64,000 nt of DNA from Citrobacter freundii (GTDB lineage Bacteria; Bacteroidota; Bacteroidia; Chitinophagales; Chitinophagaceae): assembly GCA_003243445.1 (NCBI GenBank), contig QFQQ01000027.1:14183-78182 (forward strand), read 5' to 3'. The notes beneath the pieces are model-generated. The model had not been told where the DNA came from. It worked only from the letters and a program-made list of their open reading frames with translations, and made no database searches. Position numbers and translations under genes: made by a program. Every line of letters starts with the position of its first letter. The stretch's first letter is position 1. Shown piece by piece: positions 1 to 9,500 of the stretch.

Positions 1-1734
1 TTTGGTAAAATCCTGTGCGAGCTGATAAGTGTAGGTCGATCGGAGGTTCAGGGCAAGATCACGGGACAATTGAAAACTTTCTTCAGAAACAATATCAACA
101 CCTTTGATCTCCACCAAACCGATATTCATCATCATCCACCGATACATACCGCTGCCTTTGGGAACGGCAATTATTTTATCCGTCACGCGGTTGTAATAAG
201 CATCGGCCTGCAATTGCCATCTTTTTATCACGGCGTTTGCCGGAGCTTTCACATATACAAATCCAAGATTGAATTGATGGGTAAACTCCGGCTTCAACGC
301 GATGTTCCCGATATCTGTATAATAGAGATCGTTAAACGTTGGCATCCGGAAGATCTTTTTATAAAATGCGCGCAGGTTGAACTCATGCCGGAGGAATGGT
401 TTGTAAGAAAAGAAAATGGCCGGTGTAAGTTCATGCTTTGAAGGCGACGCAACAGCAGGATCATTGCTTCCTGCATTACCGCGGGAAACAGATTCATTTA
501 CCAATGTACTCAACAGGCTGCCTTGTAATTTTATCCTGCCGACCTCTCCCGCTACGGCCAATGCGATCAATGAAGTAAATCTTTTTGGAAAAACAAACCC
601 ATCAAGATTGGAGCGCAGCGTATTCCATTGGAAGTCGGCGGACAGATTCATATCGATATTCTTCGCAATCGCATACTTATTGGCTACTGACCCGTACCAT
701 TCTTCCTGGTGAAATGTATTATTGATATACAGCAGGGTTGTATCCGGGTTCAGGTACCGCATGTAATCATTGGCATACTTTGCATTTACCTGCAGGTCAT
801 ATTTAGGCACGATGTTTTTTTGAAATGATCCCTGCACAAAAAAGTTGCGGTCCCACTGCCGCTGCGATCTTTTCCAGACATTGTTTACAATGGCGCCGGG
901 AATGCCTCTTTCCGAATTATAGAAATATGTTTTAACATTCCACTGTCCCCGCTTTAGGTTGCCATACAGGCCGGCTTCTGCGCGTTGAGCTTCGACGTCT
1001 CCATTCTGCCTTACCGCGGTAGTATCCCAGGCTGTATTGCCGGATGCATGAAACACGCGCTTATAGCGGAACTTATATTTCCCGGATGAATGAAGATATT
1101 CACTGCTAAATGCAAGATTGACCTTATCATTCAACTTCTTTTCCCATAAAACAGATGGATTGATCAGATCAAACGAACCTGATTTCAATACGGCTTTGAA
1201 GTGTGAAGACGATAGTGAATCAAAAACCGGCCGGCGGCTTTTCAGGTACACGGAACCGGAGGAGCCAAAGTCCCTGGCGGGCTGAAAGATATCGCTCTTC
1301 TGTCCGTTATATAACGAAATCGATTCGATATTGTCAAGAGAGAATTTACCAAGATCTATTTGTCCGTTCTGTGCGTTACCCAATTGTATTCCATCATAGA
1401 ATACGCCCATATGATTCGTACCCATGCTGCGCATATCAACAGTTTTCAGACCACCGATACCGCCATAATCCTTTACCTGTATGCCCGCGAAATAGCGCAT
1501 GGCATCCGCTACTGAAAAGCTGTTAAGACTTTTCAGTTCATCTCCCGTCAGCTTCTGCGCGGGAATCACTTCCTTATGCGTAACAGCGGACACGGTGACA
1601 CCACGCAACAGCTTCACGTGGCCGGTATCCGGCCTGACGCGAATGCTATCATTGGTCTGTTGCGCATTCACGTATGCGCATACGAATGTAAACAGCGCTG
1701 CCAACAGCACTTTTCGAACAGCTGGAAATACCAT
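1..1734 (-). CDS. btuB: BtuB-like TonB-dependent vitamin B12 receptor, 3' end outside window
   Basis: This outer-membrane receptor gene is open for 578 codons and runs off the left edge, so only the C-terminal barrel strands are missing. The product starts with a signal peptide (MVFPAVRKVLLAALFTF..., cleavage after VNA, near residue 24). A TonB plug domain follows, with the features expected of the family: DELKSLNSFSVADAMRYF, GGLKTVDMRSMGTNHMGVF and YDGIQLGNAQNGQIDLG near residues 65-140. The last codons in view still read as barrel (NLRSTYTYQL). There is no CarboxypepD_reg N-domain, which fits BtuB-type receptors rather than SusC. A cobalamin riboswitch lies about 125 nt upstream on the same strand, so uptake of B12 or a related corrinoid is inferred. 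ATG at 1734 is the only start that gives a good signal peptide. Confidence 0.88.
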   Translation of the reverse strand, partial: MVFPAVRKVLLAALFTFVCAYVNAQQTNDSIRVRPDTGHVKLLRGVTVSAVTHKEVIPAQKLTGDELKSLNSFSVADAMRYFAGIQVKDYGGIGGLKTVDMRSMGTNHMGVFYDGIQLGNAQNGQIDLGKFSLDNIESISLYNGQKSDIFQPARDFGSSGSVYLKSRRPVFDSLSSSHFKAVLKSGSFDLINPSVLWEKKLNDKVNLAFSSEYLHSSGKYKFRYKRVFHASGNTAWDTTAVRQNGDVEAQRAEAGLYGNLKRGQWNVKTYFYNSERGIPGAIVNNVWKRSQRQWDRNFFVQGSFQKNIVPKYDLQVNAKYANDYMRYLNPDTTLLYINNTFHQEEWYGSVANKYAIAKNIDMNLSADFQWNTLRSNLDGFVFPKRFTSLIALAVAGEVGRIKLQGSLLSTLVNESVSRGNAGSNDPAVASPSKHELTPAIFFSYKPFLRHEFNLRAFYKKIFRMPTFNDLYYTDIGNIALKPEFTHQFNLGFVYVKAPANAVIKRWQLQADAYYNRVTDKIIAVPKGSGMYRWMMMNIGLVEIKGVDIVSEESFQLSRDLALNLRSTYTYQLAQDFTK

Positions 1735-1856
1735 TACTATTTGATATAAATGATCAAACAGCTTTACAGGATGACATGCTAAAACAGTAATACTGACCTG
1801 ATCAGTACCGATTGCATTCAAAGCTTCAATCCACGAAAGCTTAAAATTATCTGCTT

Positions 1857-2030
1857 TGGCAGGTCTCCTGGCTTGTTCTCATTTTGATCAGCCTTCCCAT
1901 CCCGGACCCAGATCCGGAAAAGTGGCAGTATGTGTCAAAATGCTTAGATAGAACTTACAGTAGCGGGTCTGCTCAGGTTTTGCACCTGATTCCCTTTTAA
2001 TCAAGTTGACCCAGGTTGGGTCAATTGAAC
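1857..2030 (-). promoter_or_regulatory. Cobalamin (B12) riboswitch
   Basis: Read on the minus strand, the leader shows the conserved blocks in order. These are AAAAGGGAATCAGGTGCAAA, then ACCTGAGCAGACCCGCTACTGTAAG (B12-box type core), a variable stem, GGGAAGGCTGATCAAAATGAG, and finally GCCAGGAGACCTGCC at 1858-1872. A small GACCC...GGGTC hairpin marks the 5' side near 2010-2025. It precedes the BtuB-like receptor gene and would repress it when adenosylcobalamin is plentiful. The remaining sequence between 2031 and 2184 shows no gene. Confidence 0.93.
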
Positions 2031-2184
2031 CAATGCGTGGCGAATGTACAGATATAAGTTGAGTAATTGCAATTTGTTTAACAAAAAGGGATGGATAGCG
2101 GGTTATACGTTTGTTGCTACATATCTGATTAAGGAAGGTTGAGACTAAATACTATTTAGAAGTTGACAATATATTATGACCAAT

Positions 2185-2208
2185 AAAAAACTCCCTTTAA
2201 AGGGAGTT
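2185..2208 (-). terminator. Rho-independent terminator after the DUF6934-like pair
   Basis: A perfect self-complementary stem (AACTCCCTTTAAAGGGAGTT, 2189-2208) is followed on the minus strand by a run of six T (2185-2190). It begins 5 nt after the stop codon of the 61-residue gene and would end transcription of that gene pair. Confidence 0.85.
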
Positions 2209-2212
2209 TGCA

Positions 2213-2398
2213 TCATAAGATACCAGCTTTCAGAAGCGCCATAAAGATCCGTCCCTGCTCGGCCGTTTTTATGAAGTTTGAAAGGGAATCGTTGGTTTTG
2301 GGACGAGACTTTGGAAAGACTCGATTTGGATTGGCAGCATGTTGCTCTCTTGCCTGTTGTTGCAACATTTTGATCTTTTTGTAAACAGGATCTTCCAT
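2213..2398 (-). CDS. Small charged protein, partner of DUF6934-like gene
   Basis: This 61-residue product is basic and helical in character, with a lysine/glutamine-rich first half (MEDPVYKKIKMLQQQAREQHA) and no signal peptide or membrane segment. It starts 12 nt after the stop codon of the DUF6934-like gene, and a strong terminator follows at once, so the two form a two-gene unit. Small hydrophilic proteins next to DUF6934 genes are, as I recall, common in Bacteroidota; the function is unknown. The terminator placement is the main reason to believe it is translated. Confidence 0.6.
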   Translation of the reverse strand: MEDPVYKKIKMLQQQAREQHAANPNRVFPKSRPKTNDSLSNFIKTAEQGRIFMALLKAGIL

Positions 2399-2410
2399 TT
2401 CTATATTTTT

Positions 2411-2989
2411 TTAGGTTAAAAAATCATTATTCGAAGTCAGCCTCAGAATGAAACAATTGAATATGCTCTCCCATTTTACTGAAAGATGTTTTGGAATTTT
2501 CACTGGCGATGCCCCCAGATCATCATAATCAAGAACAAACAGGTCATCTTTTTCCTTCGCTTTTAAAAGTCGTATATAATATTTAACACCAAAGACATCA
2601 AAATACTCGCACAGATAATCGTGATTGAGCTGAAACAGTTTATAGTATAGATATGCCCTTGTCAGATTTGCCCCATCGACACCGACGAAGCGATCACGAT
2701 TAATGTCAAGGAACGAAAGTACTCCTAATAATACTGTCGAGTATACTTTTGAACTGTCTTGATGTTTTATCACAGCAAGGTCGTTTATCTCATTATCATC
2801 CCCCAGGGGTCCAAATGACAAATTGAATACACCTGGCAAAAATGGATTGCAACTTTCAAGAATATTAACATGTAAAACAACAGGTCGCCCGGAAATATCA
2901 AAGCTTGTAAACTTGAAAACAGAGAAGTCTGTTGATATATTCTCAACAGGATAAGTGTTTCTAAAATCAATGGCTATATTCAATTTCAT
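2411..2989 (-). CDS. DUF6934-like protein
   Basis: This 192-residue cytoplasmic protein has the pattern I associate with DUF6934. Early strands (FSVFKFTSFDISGRPVVLHV) precede a core of the form LSFGPLGDDNEINDLAVIKHQDSSKV near residues 75-103. A helix (TVLLGVLSFLDINRDRF) follows, then an ANLTRAYLYYKLF segment where other members have GST..R..LY. The function of the family is unknown. It is followed 12 nt later by a 61-residue gene. The local sequence is more AT-rich than the neighbouring receptor gene, and such gene pairs are often strain-variable; transfer is only a guess. The family assignment is from memory of sequence pattern, not a search. Confidence 0.65.
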   Translation of the reverse strand: MKLNIAIDFRNTYPVENISTDFSVFKFTSFDISGRPVVLHVNILESCNPFLPGVFNLSFGPLGDDNEINDLAVIKHQDSSKVYSTVLLGVLSFLDINRDRFVGVDGANLTRAYLYYKLFQLNHDYLCEYFDVFGVKYYIRLLKAKEKDDLFVLDYDDLGASPVKIPKHLSVKWESIFNCFILRLTSNNDFLT

Positions 2990-3322
2990 AAGGAGGCTAC
3001 AGGATAAAAAATCAATCTTTACTTACATAAAGGAACAACGAAAACGGGATTTGAAATAAAAATCATCGATGTCTTTTCACCGGAAAAAGATGTTTTTTTC
3101 CCGTTATAGGAAAGGAAGAAAATTCTTAGACCATAGTCTTATAAACTTGAATAAATTATTAGCAATTATTCTCTGTCTTAAATTGAAAACGTATATCGAT
3201 CGTATTGCAGGAAAGATATTGATCACCTTTTGATGCCGCCTATTTTCTTTTCGTAATTTCTTCCTTCCTGCCTCACCATATATAAAACAAGCCAGGGGCA
3301 ATGAAGCAGCAATCAGTACTGT

Positions 3323-3358
3323 AAAAAACACCGGCCCGGACTTGCGTCCGGGCCGGTG
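3323..3358 (-). terminator. Strong terminator of the siderophore-receptor gene
   Basis: A 13-bp GC-rich stem (CACCGGCCCGGAC at 3329-3341 pairing with 3346-3358, loop TTGC) is followed by six T on the minus strand (3323-3328). It lies about 30 nt past the receptor stop codon. The rest of the 2990-3389 spacer is AT-rich and shows no convincing gene. Confidence 0.93.
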
Positions 3359-3389
3359 ATGGATAAACCCACTATTATTAAAGTGCTGT

Positions 3390-5729
3390 TTAGAACTTAA
3401 ACGAGACACTCGTAATAAAGTTTGACGGCTTCTGCGGAGACCCATTATTATTCCAGTAGCGCTCATCAGAGAGATTATTCCCCTTCACCCCTATTCTGAA
3501 TTTAGGCGCATCATAAAAGATCGTTGCACTCAGCAATGTATATGCAGGGATTTTGAAAGAGTTGGCCGCATCAAACCAGGACGCACCAGTATAGTTCGCG
3601 CCTGCACCAAGGCCAAAACCTTTGATACTCCCGGCTGGGACAGTATAGCTGACCCATGCATTACCAATATGATTAGGACTGAAAATAACATTCTTGCCCT
3701 TCAGTGCAGCCGTTGAATTGATATAAGTATTTTCATTATAACCATAACCCGCAACAATGGTCAATCCTTTGAACGGACTAGCGATGACTTCTGCTTCCAC
3801 GCCACGGCTGCGCTGCGTACCGTCCTGTCTTGTAAAGTTCAGGCCGTTGACAAGCTCGGTCCTGGTGGAATTGGTTACGTTGATATTATAAAAGCTCACA
3901 CTTCCGTTCAGTTGTGTATTGAAGAGATCGAACTTCACCCCGCCTTCCCACTGATTGCCATATTGTGGCTTCAGTTCAAGAATGGAATTGTCGGGCTGCG
4001 TCACAGGCGCGAGGTTCACAAAACCATTCATGTAGTTACCAAATAACGACAGCCTGTTCCGGATCAATTGATACACCAGTCCGAACTTTGGCGATACAGA
4101 AGTCTGCTCATAGGCGCCAGCATAAAGCCCTGTCGATTGTGTATATGTTCCTTTTGTTGAAAACCGGTCCACCCGCACGCTCGCCATGGCCATCAGTACT
4201 TCTGTAATGTTCACTACATCCGATACATATACGCTGGCATTTTTTGAAACGGTGCTGGTGGCTGCAAACCGCGTGGCAGACGCTGCTTCCAAAGCCTGCG
4301 CACTCATCACGCGCAATGGACGAAGAATATTGATCGTGTCGAAATTCACCGTAGCGCGATACAGCTCATTATAGTTGTAATTATAATCAAGCCCGGCCAC
4401 CATTCGATTGCGCAAACCACCAATTTTGAAATCACCAATAAAATTCTGCTGAACCTCAATATTTCCGAATGTTTCCGGTGTTTGATTACGGACCACACGT
4501 GCAAAGGTAGAATCAGTAAGCATGTTCAGCGAAGTCCAGTGCAGGTCTTTATAGAAACCTACAGAATACAGGTAATTCGTCTGCGATTTCCATTGATCCG
4601 AGATCTTATATTCGATCTGCGCCTGCAGGTTATTGATCCCGTTATTTACATCGATGCTGTTATTGATATAAGATTTATGGTAATCCAGTGGAAGATCTTT
4701 AAAATTACGGGCAGTGATATTGGCAAGATTTCCCAATGCGAAAGAAACAACTGTATAGTTGCCGCGTGTCGCTTCCATATCCAGGGTGAACTTCAGCCGG
4801 TCATTTACCTGGTAAGAAAAAGTTGGTGCAAAAGTATAATTCTTATTGAAGCCCTGATCCTGGAAGCTGCCTTCGGATTGCGCTGCTGCGTTCACACGAA
4901 GCAGCATGTTTTTTTCTTTATTTAACGGAGTATTTATATCCGCCGTGACCCTGCCGAATTCATAGCTGCCTGCTGCAAAACTGATCTCGCCGCCAAACTG
5001 CTCATAAGGTCGTTTGGTTACATAATTATATACACCGCCGAATGTAACATTGCGATTGCTTCCGAATAATGTACCCGACGGCCCCTTGATCGACTCCACA
5101 CGTTCAAGGATTGCAGGATTCAGTGGAACGATAGCACTTGTGGCCATACCATTCCGCATGCCGATGGTTGTTGAAAAACCGCGCATGCTCAATCCCATTG
5201 ACCCGCCTGCTGAAAAATTAGGTACGGCGCCGGGAATATTGCGGAACAGATCGGTTCGCTCAATAACGATCTGGTCCTGCATCAGCGCACGCCCCACTAC
5301 ATTATATACCTGTGGATTTTCCAGATTACGCAAAGGCATACGCGCAACATATTCGCTGGATTTGAAGACAAATTTACTTTTGGAACTGGTCACCGTCACT
5401 TCCTGCAGCTGACTATTGGAGATCGTGATCTGCAGATCTATGTTGACGGTTTGATTTTCTGCAATCTCCACCTGCTGACGGAGTGTTTCGTACCCAACCA
5501 GGCTGACTTCAAGTTGCCGGGAACCCGACGGGACCTTATTAATACTAAAGTACCCACCTTCATCACTGATCGCAGTGCGATCAGTGCCGATCACAATAAT
5601 GGAAACAAATGCTGCGGGTTGATTGTCGCGGGTGGTCACCCTTCCTTTAACAGCGCCGGTCGATGGATTTTTCTGCGCAAACACTGACAGCGGCAGCAAT
5701 GCGAAGAACAGGTACAGGATCCTCTTCAT
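3390..5729 (-). CDS. TonB-dependent siderophore receptor with CarboxypepD_reg N-domain
   Basis: This outer-membrane active-transport protein has about 779 residues from the chosen start. The start at 5729 puts MKRILYLFFALLPLSVFAQ first, a clean signal peptide; an ATG ten codons upstream (5759) is also open but would bury it. Residues about 25-105 form a CarboxypepD_reg-like domain (GAVKGRVTTRDNQPAAFVSI... GYETLRQQVEI). A signalling-type linker (LQEVTVTSSKSKF) and a plug follow, with RTDLFRNIPGAVPNF, LSMRGFSTTIGMRNGM and ERVESIKGPSGTLFG. The rest is a barrel ending in FITSVSFKF with the typical terminal phenylalanine. The plug pattern is that of ferric-siderophore receptors (FhuE/FcuA-like). 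The ligand is unknown and I see no Fur box. It has its own strong terminator. Confidence 0.9.
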   Translation of the reverse strand: MKRILYLFFALLPLSVFAQKNPSTGAVKGRVTTRDNQPAAFVSIIVIGTDRTAISDEGGYFSINKVPSGSRQLEVSLVGYETLRQQVEIAENQTVNIDLQITISNSQLQEVTVTSSKSKFVFKSSEYVARMPLRNLENPQVYNVVGRALMQDQIVIERTDLFRNIPGAVPNFSAGGSMGLSMRGFSTTIGMRNGMATSAIVPLNPAILERVESIKGPSGTLFGSNRNVTFGGVYNYVTKRPYEQFGGEISFAAGSYEFGRVTADINTPLNKEKNMLLRVNAAAQSEGSFQDQGFNKNYTFAPTFSYQVNDRLKFTLDMEATRGNYTVVSFALGNLANITARNFKDLPLDYHKSYINNSIDVNNGINNLQAQIEYKISDQWKSQTNYLYSVGFYKDLHWTSLNMLTDSTFARVVRNQTPETFGNIEVQQNFIGDFKIGGLRNRMVAGLDYNYNYNELYRATVNFDTINILRPLRVMSAQALEAASATRFAATSTVSKNASVYVSDVVNITEVLMAMASVRVDRFSTKGTYTQSTGLYAGAYEQTSVSPKFGLVYQLIRNRLSLFGNYMNGFVNLAPVTQPDNSILELKPQYGNQWEGGVKFDLFNTQLNGSVSFYNINVTNSTRTELVNGLNFTRQDGTQRSRGVEAEVIASPFKGLTIVAGYGYNENTYINSTAALKGKNVIFSPNHIGNAWVSYTVPAGSIKGFGLGAGANYTGASWFDAANSFKIPAYTLLSATIFYDAPKFRIGVKGNNLSDERYWNNNGSPQKPSNFITSVSFKF

Positions 5730-5909
5730 AACAGTTAGCAAATTTTTTGCAAATGTCATAAAGTAAGGTCGTGGCGCTGATACGTATCAGGAAAACCGCT
5801 TACTAGATCGGGAAAAGATACTGAATAACGGTCTTCTAATGAGCCCAGGAATCAGGTTGAAATAACTCGTTCGTTGTGAAGGTTAGCTCAAACACCCATT
5901 GTAGTTGAG

Positions 5910-6434
5910 TTATCGGCGTTCCGTGAACTCCAGCCGTTGTATCAGCGCAAAAATGTCCTTCTCGTGTAACATTAATTGCTCCCAATCAATAAGACACAGT
6001 TTTATCACCCGTCCCTTGCGGGGAACCAGTTGTACCATACAGGGCAAGTCGATTGGCTTTGTGACATTATCCACTTTCAAAGAGCGGATCTCACTTAACC
6101 GGATATGGAACGATCTTCGTTGGAGGAAATCTGTAATATAAAAAACCTCAACAAAATCTTCATACAGTGAAATTTTTCGGATATACCTGTTTCCATCTGC
6201 AAGCAAGGCAATAACCCGGGCTCCAAGCAACAAGAGAACAAAGACGATCCAGCCAATTTCCGGGCGTGGATTGATAAAGAGCAAAACAGAAAGAAACAAC
6301 GTGATCGGTAAAAACGCTTTGCAAAATATTTTACGTTCAAAAGAAAGACCTGAACTTGCTATTGCTGCAACGATCAAACGATCAACCGCCGTAATGCCGA
6401 CGAAAAACAATAAGACAAGTAGTAATTGAAACAT
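5910..6434 (-). CDS. Membrane protein with three TM helices and PH-like C-domain
   Basis: This 174-residue inner-membrane protein has three hydrophobic segments, roughly residues 2-26, 42-60 and 64-86. A soluble C-terminal half (about 90-174) follows, with alternating strands ending in a helix (EQLMLHEKDIFALIQRLEF). The layout resembles bacterial PH-domain membrane proteins, but I cannot name a family. It is not close enough to its neighbours to suggest an operon. Confidence 0.7.
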   Translation of the reverse strand: MFQLLLVLLFFVGITAVDRLIVAAIASSGLSFERKIFCKAFLPITLFLSVLLFINPRPEIGWIVFVLLLLGARVIALLADGNRYIRKISLYEDFVEVFYITDFLQRRSFHIRLSEIRSLKVDNVTKPIDLPCMVQLVPRKGRVIKLCLIDWEQLMLHEKDIFALIQRLEFTERR

Positions 6435-6570
6435 TATATGGCGCGATTATGTAGTATCCAAATATACGGTAGCCATAGATTAACTCAAAGCCACTGCCAT
6501 ATTCAAACCACAAAGCTCCGGATCCATCAGCGAACACCTTGCCCTTCTAATCTGCTAAAAGACTGTCCGG

Positions 6571-9500
6571 CTATTCCATTATCAGCTTCTGCACCAACAC
6601 TTCTTCCCCATCAATGCTGCTCACTCTCAGAACGTATATACCTGAAGTCATGCCATTCCGAAGAATGCGGAAGATACCATTGCGGATTCGTTGCGTTTTC
6701 TGCTGGTGAACAAGTTTGCCACCCAGGGTAAACAGCCTGATATTATAGATCGTTTCTGTTTTAGCGTTAATGCTGACGGACAACTCCTGTCTCATCGGGT
6801 TTGGTCCGGCTGTGATCAGGACGCCGTCATGCGCAAGTTCCACGATCTTGCTGTATGTTGCCCCTCCGTTTACATCGACGACCTTTAAACGGTATCGCCA
6901 TTTTCCGCCCGGCAGATTATAATCAGTGAAGTTGTATTGTGTTTTCGAAGGATCAGCATTGACCGGAATGGCTCCGATATATTCAAACCCGCCACTACCC
7001 TTGCTTCGCTCCACCTGGTACTCCTTTACATTGTCCTGCTGCGCCACCGTCCAGTTAAGCAATCCATCACTTCCGAACAACCTCGCATTAAAACCGGTAA
7101 TTTTTACAGGCAAAAGAATACTGCAATCACCTTTCAGGTTAAAATATGACAAGCGTTGCAGACAACCGTTATTAACCGAAGTTTTACAAACATAATAACC
7201 GGTGTCTGTTGGCAAAAGGTATGGTATATTATAATTCTGATTGGTTGTTACGAGTGTACTATCGGTAGCATTTGCTGTTTTCTTCAGATACCATGTATAG
7301 GTGGCATTCGGAACTGTATCGACAGACAGTGTGAGATTGTTTGAATAACAATCAACATTATTCACCCGTACTGTCAATTGCCCCAATGGCAAAACGCTGA
7401 CATCATTCAGGGTACCGTTTCCGCACGCATCAATGGCGCGCATACGAACAAGAGAATAGGTGGCATTAGCGTTGATATCAAACACGCTGCTGGTTTGTAC
7501 CGGCGTGACTATACTCGGACCGGAAGGATTACTTCCGATGATCTCATAATTAAATGGTATTACGCCTCCACCGGCAACAGCACTGACACTGAAGTTGTTA
7601 TTATCACACTGGTATGCTGCTGAATTTTTCAGGTCAGGATAAGTGTAGGCTGATATTGTAACCGTATCATACACGGTTTTCGAACACGCAGAAATGGTAT
7701 AACCTAACACATAGGTCGCCGGTGCGAGATCCAGGAATTTATAATTGGCTGTTGTGGAAGTCAAAGGCGTTGTGGTCGTTGGCGCGATCGAAACCGTTGA
7801 ACTATTTTTCTTAATGATCTTCGGCGCAACCAAGCCAATATTGCTGTTGAGATCAATACTGATTTCACCTGAACCGCTTTCCGCAGAACCGCTGGGGCAT
7901 TTCAACCCTACGCTCTTCGTCCTGCTGAACAGGCTGGTTTTTGGCGTAACGGCCAAGGTATCATTTTTACCACAGGCCGAACTTACCGCCACACGATACA
8001 GCAGACCCGCAGGTAATGCTGACAGCCCGGCAAAAGTATAATTGGTTGATACACTCTGGGAGGCCACGACAACGTCCAGCGGATTCAACACTTTCACATT
8101 GAAAGGTCCCTGGCCGGATGTAAAAGTAACTTTTACGTCGGTAGATCCGATGGTACAGGATTCCGTCGCCTGTAAAGAGAACGACGTAACTGCCGCTGTT
8201 TCCGTAAAGGTTCTGACGAAAGTGTCAAGACAGTTTGAGGTGGCAACGATCTTGTAGCTTCCGTACGGCAGATTATTAAAATTCGCGGTGGCCGTTGTAA
8301 CGGTAGCCACGACATTTCCCGTGGTAGTGTTATACAATTCAAATTTCGGGCTCGACATATTTGAGCTTGAAAGAGAGGCTGAAAAAGTCGAGCAGGTTTT
8401 ATTTGAAGTTACCACAGCAGCGTTTACCGTTGGAATCGTTCTGCTTGCTGAAAACACTTTCTTCACCAGCGTTACAGAGCAATCTGTAGTAGTGCTGGTG
8501 GTAATAACAGTAACATAGTAGTTATTGCCATAAGGTATGTTATCAAACTGACCGGTCGTATTACAAGCTATTTGTGTATTTACGGAATCATACAAACAAT
8601 ATTTTGGATCGGGGATATTTGAAACGCTGGTTATTTTTACCGAAAATGTATTGCAGGTTTTGTTAAGAATAGTCGGATTAGCCGCGGAAGGAACAGGTTT
8701 TGATCTTGTAAAACAATATGTGATCGTTGTATCATAACAGGGAGCCATTGATGTGATTTTTATACAATAGGTAACGCCATAAGTCAGATTGGGGAAGTTA
8801 CCGTTTGGATCACAGGAGACCAACACATTATTCTGATACAAACAATAAGTAGGATTGAATAGATTACTTTGTCCTGAAATACTTGCCGTAAAATTCGAGC
8901 ATGACTGGTTAGAATAAACAGGTACCGGAACCACAGGCTTAGGTTTATTGACCGTAAAGCAACGGTTGATCGTTGTATCGTAACAAGGGTTTACCGAAAC
9001 GATCCGCATACAATATGAGCCATAGGCCAGATTGGCAAACGAACCGGTCCCGTTCGTCTCCACCAGGTTATTGGAGCTATTATAAAGATTATAAGTAGCA
9101 CTGAACAGATTGCTCTGCCCGGCAATGCGTACATCAAAAGTGCTGCACTTTGTATTGAATGTATCCACATTGGCATTCACCGAAGGAACCGGCTTTTTCT
9201 GAGTAAAGCATCTGCTGATGGTGGTATCATAACAAAGATCCCTCACATCTATACAATAGCTGCCGTAAGGGATATTGGAGAATATACCTGTTGTATTGGA
9301 TTGAATAACTGTTGCCCCCTGCTTCAGGTAGATCATTGATCCTGATGCAACATTCAGGGGATTTGTGATCTTCACATCAAATGTTGAACAGAGCGGATTG
9401 GCAACGGTAACAGCCGCATCTACAGACGGCGCTGTATTCTGCCAGCTAACAGATTTCACTACTCCGCAACGATCCTTCACCACAAATCGCAGGCTCCTCA

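Noticed and set aside
3104..3466. 120-codon minus-strand frame across the receptor end
   Set aside because: It overlaps the receptor C-terminus in another frame and reads through a strong terminator hairpin.
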